Assembly (NCBI RefSeq): GCF_024323335.1
Contig: NC_066582.1
Coordinates: forward strand, 89,276,944-89,340,943
DNA: 64,000 bases
DNA from: Lathyrus oleraceus
Taxonomy: Eukaryota > Streptophyta > Magnoliopsida > Fabales > Fabaceae
Direction of reading: 5' to 3'
Of this stretch, positions 36,615-48,978 are shown piece after piece. The notes under the pieces are model-generated. The model did not search any database and was not told the DNA's origin. It worked only from the letters and a program-made list of their open reading frames with translations. Made by a program: the position numbers and the translations under genes. Position 1 is the stretch's first letter; each line of letters begins with the position of its first letter.

Positions 36615-37023
36615 GCACTTAGGATGTTTTTTTTTCTTGCTTGTTGCTTTTTCTTGTTTTGTCTCTGATGTTTTTTGCTCTTATCTGGATATATCTATAT
36701 ATATTTTCTTCCTGCTTATTTTTTAAGTCTTTTTGATTCTGACAAAAAGGGGGAGAAATCAAACAACTCTGATAAAAAATTGTCTAAATCCTTAAGTACT
36801 CTGCAAACATACTATTCAATAAAAATCTATCTAACACTACTTAACTTAGAAAATTGTAGAAAGGTATCTAGAAACTTCATTGCTTGGAAGCTCTGGTAAG
36901 AACTTCTGAACTCCCTAACCTATCTCAGGGGGAGCTCACTTCTATCTGATCTGATAAACTCTTATATCTGAATGTTTCATCTGACATTTGAGTTTGTTTT
37001 GTCATCATCAAAAAGGGGGAGAT
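36615..37023 (+). other. 3' region of element E with repeated polypurine tracts
   Basis: AAAAAGGGGGAGAAATC (about 36744-36760), CAGGGGGAGCTC (about 36926-36937) and AAAAAGGGGGAGATTG (37009-37023) occur in this 409-base stretch. Only the last, next to the 3' LTR, should prime plus-strand synthesis. Multiple GGGGGAG tracts are characteristic of Sireviruses. There is no coding frame. Confidence 0.8.
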
Positions 37024-38003
37024 TGTAAAAACAAAAATAGTTCTACAACAGATTCCAGGATTTTGATGATAACAAAGGATGAAACCAAAAATGGCACTCT
37101 AATGAAAAGTGTCTAACTGTGCAGGACTCTGAACAAGAACAAAGGAATCTGATCGCTTTATCAGATACAGAATCAAATCAGACGCAGAGTACCAGAAGAT
37201 CAGAAACATCTGAAAGAGGAAAACACGCTCTAGAAGTTCTGACTCTGAGCAAAACAGCATAGCAGAATATCAGAAGCTCTAAAGTTCCTCTTGAACCAAC
37301 GCTGAGGATCTAAAAGAACAGGACTATCAGAAGCTCTGAAGTCACATCTCAAAGATCTCAGAGCAACGCAGACTCTGACAAAGAACTTCCATATCCAGAA
37401 AGAGTAACGGCAACTACAACTTCAAAGGGAAAGAAACCATATTTGGAAAGAAGTTATTCAGGGAGACAAACATGTTTTGGCAAGCAACAACAGAAGTTAT
37501 GGCATTAAACTCTCATCAAGACAAAATATCTTCCATCACTACAACGGTCCTTTCACCTCTATATAAAGGACGACGAACCTCATTGAGAGATACACCTGAA
37601 CGCACAGAAATACTCTACTCTCTCTCTTAATCTTTCACGAGCTTTTGCTCATAACGTGAAACTTCTTACTTGCTCAAATTTCTGTAATATTTGCTTTATC
37701 CTAGAAGCACTCTAGATTACAAATTTTGTCTTTACCTGAATTGATTTTTTATTCCTCAAGTGACTCTGCGCAGTCTATATACTTGGGAGGACTAAGAGAT
37801 CTGTCTCTTAGACGTTGGTTGTAATAATCTTTCAAGATTAGTGGATTAAGTCCTTGTTGAAGGCGAAATCACCTTGGCCGGGTGGACTGGAGTAGCTTTG
37901 TGTTATAAGTGAACCAGTATAAAATCCTGTGTGATTTTATTTTGCAAAAGCGCTTATTTTCCAAAATAATTCAAACCCCCCTTTCTTGTTTTTCTCACCT
38001 TCA
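37024..38003 (+). repeat. 3' LTR of element E (980 bp)
   Basis: It runs from TGTAAAAACA to CACCTTCA, with the same length as the 5' LTR and about 2-3 percent substitutions by eye. The TATA box lies at 37560-37567. It is followed by the target duplication gaagt. Confidence 0.95.
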
Positions 38004-38008
38004 GAAGT
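38004..38008. repeat. Target site duplication of element E (right copy, gaagt)
   Basis: It matches 7108-7112; LTR C continues at 38009. Confidence 0.95.
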
Positions 38009-38362
38009 GAGATGCTAGGGAGGCATATTTGGTGGATGAGAACTTTGGGAACCATTGCCATGCTTGCCTTCATCTTCTCTTGGCCATATCTTTGCACCAA
38101 GGATCACCTAGAAGCTTTTTGACATTGTGATTGCTCAAGCTACAAACAAGAAATGTTAGTGACATATTTTTGTGCTTTTGGTTAGTAAATAAAATGAGAA
38201 AAGCAATGATATATAATTCAAGCATGCTTGGTGATCTCAAACCACTCACAGGAGGTCCCACCCAAAGGTAAAAGGAACCAAGATGCTTATGATCCTTGAG
38301 GCTTTGCAAATGCAATGTTATGATGCCATGAGGGATCTTAGGGCCAAAATTGGGGTCTTACA
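38009..38362 (-). repeat. 5' LTR of element C, 5' end fragment, minus strand
   Basis: On the minus strand it begins TGTAAGACCCCAATTTTGGC at 38362 and matches the start of LTR D at 46060 (CCCTAAGATCCCTCATGGCA). It completes the LTR whose larger part lies at 2566-7112. Confidence 0.9.
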
Positions 38363-40908
38363 CACACGTGCTTCTCAGTTGACTTAGGTCCATGTGGAAT
38401 GCGCACGCTGATTCATCTGATTTGCCACCTCAATTAATGAGGGAGATCAGATGGTCCACGTTTTTTTAAAATTTATGTAATTTCTTTTATTTGCATTATT
38501 TTCATTAATTCATATTAATTTCATTATTGATCGAAAAAATATGGGACTTTCACCAAAAAATTTCAAATATTTTTCTCTTTCATTTTCTAAATTAAAATTA
38601 TTTTTAGATCAATATTGATATTTTTCATGATTTAATTGTTTTTGTATATTTTTAATTTGTTAAAAATACTTTTGGCTTTTAAAAAATAGTGAATTTTTTT
38701 CTCCAAGGTCCTTTGACCTAGTTTGACCTATGATAAATCTCTTGGCCATTTATTTGGTGTTTTGAAGAGGTTTTAGGTTTTTGATAAATCATAATTTAAT
38801 TTAATGCATTTTTAATTGATATTTAATTTGTTTAATTGGAAATAAATTGTGTTGAGCCATTTTTATTGACTTGTGAATTTTGACTATGTGTTTGGGCCTT
38901 GGTCAAGGTTGATTTGACTTTTGCTGGATTAAAATCATTGGATTTAGGGGATTGATAAAATGGATATTTCATCTCCCAAAATGAATGAATGATTTTAATT
39001 TGATAAAACTCCTCCGATGACCAATTTGTGTTTGTCTCATCTCTCCTCCCTCTTTATCTTCAATCCCTTTCTATCCCATTCCTCTCATTGGCCAATGACA
39101 TCTCAATATCCTAAGTCTAATTGGTTCATGAACCAATACAAGTATGGATGAGATTAGGTCCACCCTATGTTCATATTCTTTTTGTATGTGGTATGTTTTA
39201 GGAGTATGGTTCATTATACCATACCTCTAACATGCATTAACACTAAAATTTTATTACCCGGCCTCAGATAGTTGTGACTTCTACATAAGTCCAATTACGA
39301 TTGCTTAACATAGCGCTAAATTTTGATACAAAAGGCATAACATTCTAGTAAGTGAGATTGTAAGTCTCCCCCTTTCATGGTATTGTGTGGAAACTTGGCC
39401 TTTTTTCCTTCCTTTGGAAGATGTCTTGGTTCAAGGATCCATGCTTATGAATAGAGGGTTGAGTGTTCTCCAAAGAATGACTTAAATAATTGAAAATCAA
39501 AACTCCACTAACTTCTAATCAACTAACATTTGACTAACTTTTTAATTTCAAGTCATTTACTTTATGAACTTTAAATTCAAGTCATTTATCATTTGTCATT
39601 ATACATATCATTTAACTTGTTTATGTTTATGTCATTCTCACTTTGCTCATTTTAGCCATACATTGTGGTTGTATATACTTGTTTGTGTATTTTGTTTGTG
39701 TTTGTGGTCTTAGGACCTTAAAATACTTAATAAACAACAAAAACCCCCTAAAAAAATGTTTTTGTGGACTGTTGGATTTGATTTGAGCTTTGGACTTAGA
39801 ATTATGCAATATTCCTTATGCAAAAGAACTTGGCCAATGCCAACATTTCTGAAACCAAGTCATTGTGATGTGAATTTTCATCTAATGCAAGTGTTGAGAT
39901 CCTCATGAGTTCATCTGCTACATGGTCTTGATGCAAATGTTAATTTGAACCTATGTCTAATACCTTATTCTGAGCCATTCAAGGAATATGTCATCTGATA
40001 CACGAGGAAGATCATGAAGAAGACTATGAAGTTGCTAGCTTGGGTGTGGCTATCTTTATTTGTTGCCTTGATCTTCATCTTGCTTGCTTATTGATATTGC
40101 TTGATTTTAAAGTCCAAAGAAAAAGTGAGTTTCTATATGACATTCTTGTCTATTGGATTGCATCCCATTGGTCAGATCTTTTCAACTATTAACTTTTAAA
40201 TTTTTGCTTAGGATTAGTCTCTTCATTTCCTCCCACTTCTTAAATTTCAAATCTCTCCCTCTTTTCAAAATCTTCTTTTTTTGTGATTTTTAAACTTATA
40301 CTTCATTGCAAATTAGAAACTTTGGCCTTATGCCATTGCATTATCAAACTCTTTTTCTTAAATCAAACTTGTAAATGAATCTAATCATATTGACTTAAAA
40401 TTTCAAAAGACAAAAATAACTAACACACATTTAAACTCTTTTGGGCCTTTTGTGCCTCTTTAAAATTTAAAATTTTGTTAAAAAGCAATTCACTCACTTT
40501 GAAATTGTTACCACGAACTACGAGGTTTTGATCTCTTATTTTTATGTTGGTGCGTAGGCACAAGTCCGAAGGTCTTGTCAAACACAAAAATATAATAATG
40601 AATTCTTTTCTCATCCCCTCACTCTATTTATTACAAACATCATTTCATACTAAAACACATGCACACATAAAAAGGGCTCCCTAGGAGTACCTATGACACT
40701 TTGTGTGCTAACACCTTCCCTCTATGTAACCAACCCCCTTACCTGTAATCTCTGGCATTTTATTAGTTTTGATTTGAAAACTTCTCATCTTTGGGTTTTG
40801 TTTGTACTTTTCCCCTTTCCTTTAGAAACAACAAAAGTGCGATGACGACTCTGGTTTTATTGACGTTAAGCTTATCCATAACTTAATGGTCATGAATTTA
40901 CCGCTACA
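38363..40908 (+). repeat. LTR of element F, 3' part, plus strand, cut by element C
   Basis: It aligns, with clear divergence, to the 3' half of LTR D: GGCCTCAGATAGTTGTGAC at 39261 against 61813, the GAACTACGAGGTTTTGAT module at 40514 against 63055, the AAAGGGCTCCCTAGGAGTAC block at 40671 against 63219. It ends CCGCTACA at 40908, as the other LTRs do. The 5' half should lie beyond the left window edge, on the far side of C. AT rich, with no gene. A primer-site-like TGACGACTCTGGTT lies at 40843-40856. Confidence 0.8.
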
Positions 40909-41690
40909 CATGATAACCAACCATATATTCCAACAACTTTTGTGTTATGACAAAGTGTTACTTGCATTGATATAAAACATCTTTTCATATGGTTGCATGT
41001 GTTAGAGGGAAAACAAAGTTGCATTGAGAGTTATAAATTTAGACAACTTACTGTATTGTTTAGAAATGCAGTTAGTCATTTATATGAGCAAGGTATTTTC
41101 TAAAGGAAACATACAATTTGGTGATTGTGAAAATGAGATTTGTGTCCGGTAATTCAGACATAAATCTAAATGGTATTAATTGAATAAGAAACCAATAAAA
41201 CATGAGTTACATGTATCAGTCGTGGATAAAATTGGATGTTTGTGACATGTAGAAACAATCATTTTCATATTGTAACTGCAATATCAGAAAATGAACTTGA
41301 TGAGAAAGTTTATTCAAATACTTCATCTGTTTGTTTGTACTTTATACAAATTTTTCATCTGTTTGTTTGTTTGTTTATTTGTATGAGTTGTGTTTGTTTG
41401 TAATTGTGCATGTTTATAAGTTTTTCAATTATAAACCATCATTTGCATACTTACTGATAATGACCATGTCAATACATTTTGTTGTGGCAATGGTTGGTAT
41501 AATGCAATTTAAACAGTTGCTTTAGATTCTAAGTTGAACAAAATGTATAGTTATGTAACATCAAAATAGTTTATCATGTTTATGGGTTAAAGCAATATCA
41601 TTGTCTAAAGAATACGATTATACAGTCATACTACATTATAGAGTTAAGTAGCATTTGCAGACCAATTCTATATAGCAGGTCACAATGTAT
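40909..41690 (+). other. Unassigned block between LTR F and the F leader
   Basis: Directly after the LTR end, where a primer site should stand, the sequence is CATGATAACCAACCATATAT and no TGGCGACTC match is seen. About 780 AT-rich bases follow with no long frame, including T-rich GTTTGTTTGTTT repeats near 41330-41400. A short frame near 40980-41090 weakly recalls the N-terminal part of PIF/Harbinger transposases, but the match is too poor to name. It may be an inserted or transduced piece. Confidence 0.4.
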
Positions 41691-42288
41691 TGGTAGGTTG
41701 TTCATGTGGTTAGGGATTACTTTCTCTGATTTGGGGTCCAAGAAGCTGAGGACCGTAGAACATTTAACCTAACTTGGCCTATTTAGGACGTAGTGCGGAG
41801 ACTGTTCACGTGTAGACTTGATAACAGTTGTTAAACGATACTACACTCAGACGAGTTTCTCTTGCGAATATTATGGGTTGATGAGTCAGTCATCCTAACC
41901 TGTAATATCCGATAGATGTAATTAAGACTCGGGGAACTCTTTAGAACATGATCTACAGATTTTTATCCTTAGTACACTCCTTTGGGATGGTTCTTAACCT
42001 GACTCCATGCTCGTGACTCACAACAAACCTTTGATTCTTGGTTGATTCAATCAAGTCTTGTCAATATCAATGGAACTTGGGTGTTGATAAGGTGAAGACT
42101 ATAATCCACCAAAATGGATGATTGATCTTGAAAATGACTTGATTCATCCCTTTACCTTTGTTTGTTTTCCTTGTGTGTGATCCCTTATTTGTGATTATTG
42201 CATTCAGGCATTCATGAGCATCATAACATTCATCACACGAAAAATAGCTTCAAGGAACTGAGGTTTTATTTGCAAATATTTTTAGACC
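41691..42288 (+). other. 5' leader remnant of element F
   Basis: GTGGTTAGGGATTACTTTCTC and CTTGGCCTATTTAGGACGTA parallel the D leader at 63790-63880 and the C leader on the minus strand. No coding frame is seen. It ends at the ORF1 ATG 42289. Confidence 0.65.
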
Positions 42289-43800
42289 ATGGACTATGGA
42301 CGAAGGAACACTAAGAAGTACAGTTTCAGATGTCCCGACTTGAAAGAGCTAAGGAAGCTATCATATTTTGTATTATATCCCTTGGACTTCAGGCAACATC
42401 ACAGGAAGCTTTTATTCATGTTATCTACCGATGTGGTTGAAGGACTCTTGAGTATGTTGGTTCAGTTTTATGATCCTCTCTACCGTTGCTTCACTTTTCC
42501 CGATTATCAGCTCGTGCCTACGTTAGAGGAGTATGCTCATCTCTTGGGAATACCCGTTTATGACAAGGTGCCTTTTAGTGGATTCGAAGAGATTCCCAAA
42601 TCTCATCTTATAGCTGAAGCTCTTCATCTGAAGAAGTCTGAGATTAAGGCTCATTGGGTGAAGAAAGGAGGAATCTTTGGGTTGACTTCTGAGTTCCTTA
42701 TTGGGAAAGCTACTGCCTTTTCTCAAGCCGGTAGTGTGGATGCTTTTGAAGCCATCTTTGTGTTACTCATCTATGGTTTAACTTTGTTCCCTAACATTGA
42801 CGATTTTGTTGATGTTAACACCATTAGAATCTTCTTGATTGGGAATCTCGTGCCCACTCTGTTAGGTGATATGTACTTCTCTTTTCATCTAAGGAATTCT
42901 AAAGGTGGTGAAACTATTGTGTGATGTGTTCCTCTTCTGCACAAGTGGTTTATTTCACACTTGCCTCAGACGCTTGCTTTTGTGGAGAACAAACAATGTC
43001 TATGGTGGTCTCAGAGACTTATGTTTCTCACTAATGATGATATAGTTTGTTATGATTCTTCATTGAGTGACTTGGATATTATTGATAGTTGGTGTGAATT
43101 CTCTAATGTGCCTCTCATTGGTACACAAGAAGGAATCAATGACAACCCTTCTTTGCTCTTCATCAACTTGGGTTCCCCTTGACAGACAAACCTAATAACA
43201 CTCAGTTAGAGGGTCTTTTCTATTAAGAGGGTAAAGATCCCCAATATTTGAAGTAGAAAATGATACGTGCTTGGCATAATGTGCATAGGAAAGGAATATC
43301 CGCTGCTTGGTCCATGCAACTGTGTAGCTTTGGAAGCTTACACTTCTTGGGTGAAGAAGAGAGCTTTGGAGTTGAAGATGACGTATGCTTGTGAGAGACC
43401 TAGGTCTATGGTTGTGGTTGAGCCATTAACTCTCCCTAACCAAGATGTAGAGGAGTTGGAAGACGCACTCACCAAGATGAAGCAAGAGAAAGATATGTGG
43501 GAAGAGCGGTTCGATGCTTTGAGCAGAAAGCATGAGGAGTTGCAGCTTGAGTCTAAAGACAAGGATGCACTCATTGAACATCTTGAAGACCGAGCAGTGA
43601 AGAGACAAAGAGAGCCAGAGGGTCCATCTTCCTCTAGTATGCCTCAGCCTTCCGGTGCTTGGAAGAAGATTGTTGATCAACTTGTCCTCGAGAAGGCTCA
43701 GATGAAGACTTCTTTTGAGTCCGAGATTCGACGCATCCGAAGAAAGTACGTGCTTGCAGCCAAATCATCTGACACTATCGTTAGGGGATCCTTAGGATGA
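42289..43800 (+). pseudogene. ORF1 of element F (unknown function), frameshifted and with stops
   Basis: The ATG at 42289 (MDYGRRNTKKYSFR) opens a 211-codon frame with LVQFYDPLYRCFTFPDYQL and VPTLEEYAHLLGIPV, to TGA 42922-42924. The frame resumes at once (HKWFISHLPQTLAF) until a one-base loss near 43175 shifts it. Two further stops lie in the shifted stretch. The original frame returns before 43267 and reads to 43800 with a C-terminal coiled coil (DALTKMKQEKDMWEERFDAL). It is the most complete N-terminus of ORF1 in the window and supports the start chosen for C. Length without breaks is about 500 aa. Its role is unknown. Confidence 0.8.
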
Positions 43801-44096
43801 CTAGTTTCCTTTTCTCTTGTATTTGTATTTTGGTTTCTGAATTTATACTCAGTGTAATCCTTCCAAATTATATGAATAAAAAAGATTTTATGGTTAATCC
43901 AATTGCCACAATTGTCATTATTATGTATTTGAAAATAAAATAGTATGTTCCTTGAAAATAAAAACAATTCAAATATTGCATTTCATGCATCATTTGCATA
44001 ACAAGTTTCTTTTGTCAGATGTCTTATTGGTTATTTTTCTATGCTTCATCCAAGCTGACTCACTGATACAACACTCATGCCAATCAACCGAGAATC
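43801..44096 (+). other. Spacer between ORF1 and gag in element F
   Basis: The spacer is AT rich, contains TGCATCATTTGCATAACA near 43987-44004 followed by a T-rich tract ending in TTTTGTCAG at 44018, and has no coding frame. It is equivalent to the spacers in A (13970-14365) and B (52388-52699). Confidence 0.5.
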
Positions 44097-46059
44097 ATGG
44101 AACATTTGGAACAAGAGAACCGAGAGTTCAAGGATGAAATTTCCCGCTTGACTGCCATGATGGAGTCTGTTTTAGATGCTCAGAGTCAATCTTCTCCAAC
44201 GCCTGCAACTTCTCCTCCTCAGAGGACTGTCATTTCAGAGGTCACTACTTCAACCGTGCCTGCTACTCAGTTTGCTCCAGCCATGCCTGCCGGATTCCCG
44301 TGGGGAATGCCACCGAACTTTGTACCTGAAGGGTTTGCACCTACTTTTGCTTCCATGTCGGCATCTATCCCGGTCATGTCTGTTCCGCCTCCAGTGGTTC
44401 ACACTCTGCCTCGTGTTGAGGACACCATCTACCATTCCGAGCCGTCTGAGGGCCCTGATGTTTATGAAGAGATAGGTGAAATGAAAGATCAGTTCCTTGA
44501 GTTACGAAAGGAATTGAAGACCTTGAGGGGAAAAGATATGTTCGGTAAGAGTGCCGCTAAACTTTGCCTAGTGCCAAATGTCAAAATCCCAATGAAGTTT
44601 AAAGTCCCTAAATTTGAAAAGTATAATGGAAATACTTGTCCAGTTAGCCATCTCGTCATGTATGCCAGGAAAATGTCAACGCAAACTGATAATGATCAGT
44701 TATTGATTCACTATTTCCAAGACAGTCTGACTGGTGCCGCTCTGAGGTGGTACATGGGATTGGATAGTGTAAGTGTACGCACATTAAATGATTTGGGTGA
44801 GGCTTTTGTGAAGCAGCACAAGGACAACGTGGACATGGCGCCCGATAGGGACCAGCTGAGGTCGATGTCTCAAAAGAACAAAGAGACATTCAAAGAGTAT
44901 GCCCAGAGGTGGAGAGAGCTTGCTGCTCAGATAAATCCCCCGTTGGAAGAGAAAGATATGACCAAGATTTTCCTTAAGAACTTGAGTTCATTTTATTATG
45001 AAAAAATGATTGCTAGTGCCCCTAGTGATGGTAAACATGGGGATGATATTAGAAGAGGGTGTCCATGAGGGACATTTGTCTAAGGAAGACGTATCATCGA
45101 GCAAGAAGTATGGTAGCAGTTTCGCTAGGAAGAAGGAAGGAGAAACTAATGCAGTATTAGTAGGGAGGCAGATGAGGCCTCATGTCAAAAGGAGTCCGCA
45201 ACCACGTCAGCATCATCATCAAGTTTCATCCGTTATTCCAGTATTTTCTAACAATCAATCAGTGCAAGTTCAACAACAACGTCAACAACAACCATAACAA
45301 AGAACAAACAAATACACCAACAACACCAACAACACCAACAATAATCAACAACAACAAAGCTTTGAGAGGAAAAGGTTCTCTTTTGACCCTATTCATATGA
45401 CCTACGCCGAATTATACCCATCTTTGGTTCTCAAGAACCTGCTTCAGCCAAGGAATCCTTCACAAATTCCAGAACCACTTCCATGATGGTATAAGCCCGA
45501 ACTCCGTTGTGCCTTTCATCAAGGAGCTCCCGGTCATGATATCGAAAATTGCTACCCTTTGAAGTATGAGGTCCAAAAGCTAGTAAAAAGTGGGATGGTG
45601 TCCTTTGAGGACCGCGCGCCGAATGTGAAAGAAAACCCATTGCCTGTTCATGGTAATTCCTCTGTTAACATGGTAGATGGTTGTCCAAGAAGTTTTCGAG
45701 TGTTCGATGTGTGACGTATTTGTCGGTCCTTGGTAGAGATGCATAAGACCCTGTGTACTATTAGTGATTGTGAACACGACTACGACAGTTGTACGACTTG
45801 CAGTGTAAATCCCCGTGGGTGTTAAATTATCAAGAGAGGTATCCAGAAGTTGATGGATGAGAATGTAATCTAGATTCAACATTTGAGGGATATAGATGAT
45901 GTAAATGTGATAGTGCCAGTGTTTAAGACCCCGAAGAGGGTGGTAATCCAGTTCGATAGCAACATCAGTAACAACGTCAATAAACCGGTATCGCCGTTAG
46001 TGATACGGTTAGCGGGCCCCGTCCCGTATGCATCCGATAGAGTTGTTCCATATTAGTAT
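44097..46059 (+). pseudogene. gag: gag and gag-pro linker of element F, frameshifted, cut by LTR D
   Basis: The ATG at 44097 (MEHLEQENREFKDEI) starts a coiled coil, then a Pro-rich stretch, then the retrotrans_gag core (HYFQDSLTGAALRWYMGLD; FKEYAQRWRELAAQINPP). Near 45010 the frame changes; the continuation holds a Gln/Asn-rich tract, TAA 45295-45297 and further stops, then the knuckle-like CAFHQGAPGHDIENC (45508-45552). Linker sequence resembling that of A (SVNPRGC; GIQKLMDEN) can be followed to 46059, where LTR D interrupts it. Protease and pol of F must lie beyond the right window edge, after D. Confidence 0.8.
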
Positions 46060-47575
46060 TGTAAGACCCCAATTTTGGCCCTAAGATCCCTCATGGCATC
46101 ATAACATTGCATTTGCAAAGCCTCAAGGATCATAAGTATCTTGGTTGCCTTTGCCTTTGGGTGGGACCTCTTGTGAGTGGTTTGAAGATCACCAAGCATG
46201 ATTGAATTGTATATTATTGCTTTTCTTATTTTGTTTACTAACCAAAAGCACAAAAAATATGTCACTAACATCTTTTGTTTGTAGCTTGAGCAATCACAAG
46301 GTCAAGAGCTTCAAGGAGATCCTTTGTGCAGAAATATGGCCAAGTGAAGATGATAGCAAGCATGGTAATGGTTCCCAAAGCTCTCATCCATCAAATATGC
46401 CTCCCTAGCATCTCAATCCATCATTTTGATCAAAGCAAGTCAAAGGGTTTGAGGTTTGTTCCCCAAGGAAACCCTAATTCATCTGTGTACCACAATGCCT
46501 TGCTCTTGAAGCAACCTCAGCCCATGGTCAAATACAATAAAGGGAAGTTATTTAATTCATCATTTCATGCATATTTGAAATTATTTGAGTATCCTCAATC
46601 ATCAATTCATCAGGATATGAGTTGTGGACTTGAGAAATTGATCAGTCAATTCATCTAACTATTTTGAAATACACTGAGACCTAATGTTTTATGTGTTGGT
46701 CAAATGGAGATGATCCCAAAAGAAAAAATGTTCTTAAGGACAATATGAACAACTTTCATGTTCGTCAAAAATTGATTTGAAGCTTGGAAGGTCATCTCCC
46801 ATTCCAAGACATTATAGGTCACTTTGATTGAAACCCTAATTTTGGGTCAACTTCCCAAGGACATAACTCATTCATTTTTATGATTTTGAGGTGGGATCAA
46901 ATGCATTAGAAAGCGTAAGGTGTCTACTTCAAATGTTATGTTGAAAACAATTTCAAAATCTCAAAAGAAATACATGTGATAATGCAAAACATTATAGGTC
47001 ACTTTGGACCAAATGCATTGAAAGGCAAAAAAGTCCAACTTCAAGTGCCCATAACTCTTTCATAAAAACTCCAAATGATGCAAAATTTAAGTCCATTTTG
47101 ATTGCCTTGAAGAGATATACAACTTTGATGTTGAAGGTCTTTTCATTTGGGGCTTGCATCATCAAAATAGAAGGGCTTGAACATTGGCCAAATTTAGAAA
47201 CTTTGCCTTTACATGTTTTGTACCTTGCACTTTAAACTCAAATTTCACCAATTTCCACACTTCAAATGAATTTTTACCCAACATAACAATTGTTCCTTAC
47301 ATCAAAACCTTTCCAACCATTACTCACATGCTCATGTTTGGATTTGGCAAATGGCATTTTTGAAGAGGAGAAGTTTTAGGCATGATTATGCATAACATGT
47401 TGGAACTCATTATACAAGCTTGTGCATTGCCAATTCCACGACCATTTCAGCTCAATTATGCTTCAGAGTGCATTTGGCATTGAATTTGGGCGTTTTGAAT
47501 GATCATGCAAGCCCATGCAATGAATATCCAATTCCATGCACATGGCTTTGATCACACATAGCTTGCCTTTCCATC

Positions 47576-47583
47576 TATAAATA
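47576..47583 (+). promoter_or_regulatory. Putative TATA box of LTR D
   Basis: TATAAATA in the context CTTTCCATCTATAAATAAGAG is shared with LTR C (minus strand, 5943-5950). Confidence 0.6.
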
Positions 47584-48973
47584 AGAGCCTCACTCCATTC
47601 AAATTTCATCCATGAATCAACCTGAAGTGCTGCAGAAATCAAAACCGAGCGACACCTAAAGGAACTATTCCAATTTTCTTCAATTTCTCAGATCTGAAAT
47701 TCAACTAAATCAGGTTGAATTTCTAGATCTAAAGTTCCTAGACCTCTCTCTCATACTCCATTGATCTCCTGTTTGGCCAAAGGAAGCAAGGAAGCAAGCT
47801 CAAATCTCCAGAATTCAAGGTTGTTCTTCAACTGGTTTTCTCTTCGAAACTCACCATTTATTGATCTATTTGCTTGGATTTTGTGTTGGTTGAAGTCCTC
47901 TTAATAGAGGCACCATTACTGTGCATTTAATTTTTGAAATTAATCAAGTTCATGATGAACACCATCATGCTTCCATCTCTGATTTCTCCATTTATAGAAA
48001 TATAGAGTGGAAGTGAGTGGTATAGGAGTGATGTACATCACTTCCTCTTTCGATTGATGCTTGGATCGCGCATTTTGGCGCACATTTGCTCTTCTGCAAA
48101 TTTGAGCTCTCACCAGAGCTAGCCAGAGAAGACGGTGGCGCTGGCCACCGTCTGGTCTCCAGATCCAATCGTGGCCGTCCATTCTTATTTCCAGATCTAA
48201 TCCTGGCCCTCGCTTCTTATGACTTTTAATAATTGTTGGTGTTACGCGTGGACTGAAGCCTACCATGAGCGCGCGCTTCTGGAGCATTTGATCAGCCACG
48301 TAAACTTATGAGGCTTGATCAGACGCTCCTTGTTTTTTTGAATTTCTTATTTTCTGATTTTATTTCATTTATTTCCATTATTTTCAAAAATTCATATCTT
48401 CTTCATTTTAAATCCAAAAAATATGGGACCAATTGCATTCTTCTCCAAATAATTTCTAGTTTATGATTTTGATTTTTTATATTTTTTATTTCACCATTTG
48501 ATATTTTTTGTGAATTTTCTCTTTTCTGGATATTTTTAATTCATTTTAAATAGTTTTTGATATTCAAAAAATACAAAAATATTTTCCTAACCTATTTGAA
48601 TGATGATGGATCTATGAAAAATATTCTCATCAATTTTTAATTGATTTGAGATTTATTTGAGATTTTAGTTCAATTAGGTTATTTTTATTCATTTTTAATT
48701 AATTAAAAATAGTTTTTGACTTTTAAAAATGCTGAAATTTTTTGTCAAACATTGTTTGACCTTGTTGAACTTGGGATAAATCACTTGGACCTTTCAAGGT
48801 TGATTTGAAGTAATTTTGAAGTTTGACCTTTCTTTTATTTTTTAATTCAAGTTTATTTTAATATTAAAAATGCCAAAAATATTTTGATTATTGTTTGACC
48901 TCCAACCTTCATCCCATTTCTGATTTCTCATTGTTTGACTTTGACTTTCAATGTCATTTGGTCAATAAATATG

Positions 48974-48978
48974 GATTG
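48974..48978. repeat. Target site duplication of element B (left copy, gattg)
   Basis: gattg is repeated at 61473-61477. The LTR D text across the empty site (gattg followed by gtacat) is matched by LTR C on the minus strand near 4570, which confirms the join. Confidence 0.95.

Larger units (their letters stand above)
7113..38003 (+). mobile_element. Element E: Ty1/copia Sirevirus (SIRE/Maximus type) with env-like ORF, carrying Ogre A inside its gag
   Basis: The element is bounded by two 980-bp LTRs (7113-8092 and 37024-38003) and a five-base target duplication. The order is LTR, initiator tRNA-Met primer site, gag, protease, integrase, RT, RNase H, env-like ORF, several polypurine tracts, LTR. 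Integrase before RT is the copia order. The env-like ORF and the repeated GGGGGAG polypurine tracts are Sirevirus marks. Without element A (8283-29183 plus one duplicated pentamer) it is about 9985 bp. By eye the two LTRs differ by about 2-3 percent. Stops and frameshifts in gag-pol and in the env-like gene make it defective. Confidence 0.93.
1..38362 (-). mobile_element. Element C: Ogre/Tat-type Ty3/gypsy element, 5' part, minus strand, interrupted by element E
   Basis: Reading the minus strand from 38362 leftwards gives a 4.9-kb 5' LTR, a primer site, an untranslated leader and an ORF1; the element then leaves the window at position 1. The LTR is split by the copia element E (7113-38003, itself carrying A). 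Without that insert the LTR measures 4901 bp, against 4903 bp for the related LTR of element D on the plus strand. C lies within an older LTR (F): the five bases after its outer end, cacac at 38363-38367, should be its target duplication, but the matching copy lies outside the window. Confidence 0.85.
41691..46059 (+). mobile_element. Element F: internal region of an old Ogre-type element, truncated by element D
   Basis: The order is leader, ORF1, spacer, gag and gag-pro linker, all decayed, and it ends abruptly where LTR D begins at 46060. It probably belongs with the LTR at 38363-40908, although the missing primer site and the unassigned block leave this open. Stop and frameshift density is higher than in A or B, so it is the oldest internal region in the window. 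Confidence 0.75.
46060..48978 (+). repeat. 5' LTR of element D, 5' part
   Basis: It is the plus-strand counterpart of C's LTR. Short frames such as 46326-46658 and the minus-strand frame at 47940-48299 are LTR noise with counterparts in LTR C. TATA box at 47576-47583. It runs into the target copy gattg (48974-48978), where B entered. Confidence 0.85.

Noticed and set aside
40980..41110. PIF/Harbinger transposase fragment
   Set aside because: Only a few residues recall the N-terminal part of such proteins, stops are frequent and no terminal inverted repeats were seen.
44176..44475. Leu-rich 99-codon frame, possible membrane protein
   Set aside because: It is the shifted frame of the Pro/Ser-rich part of gag in element F.
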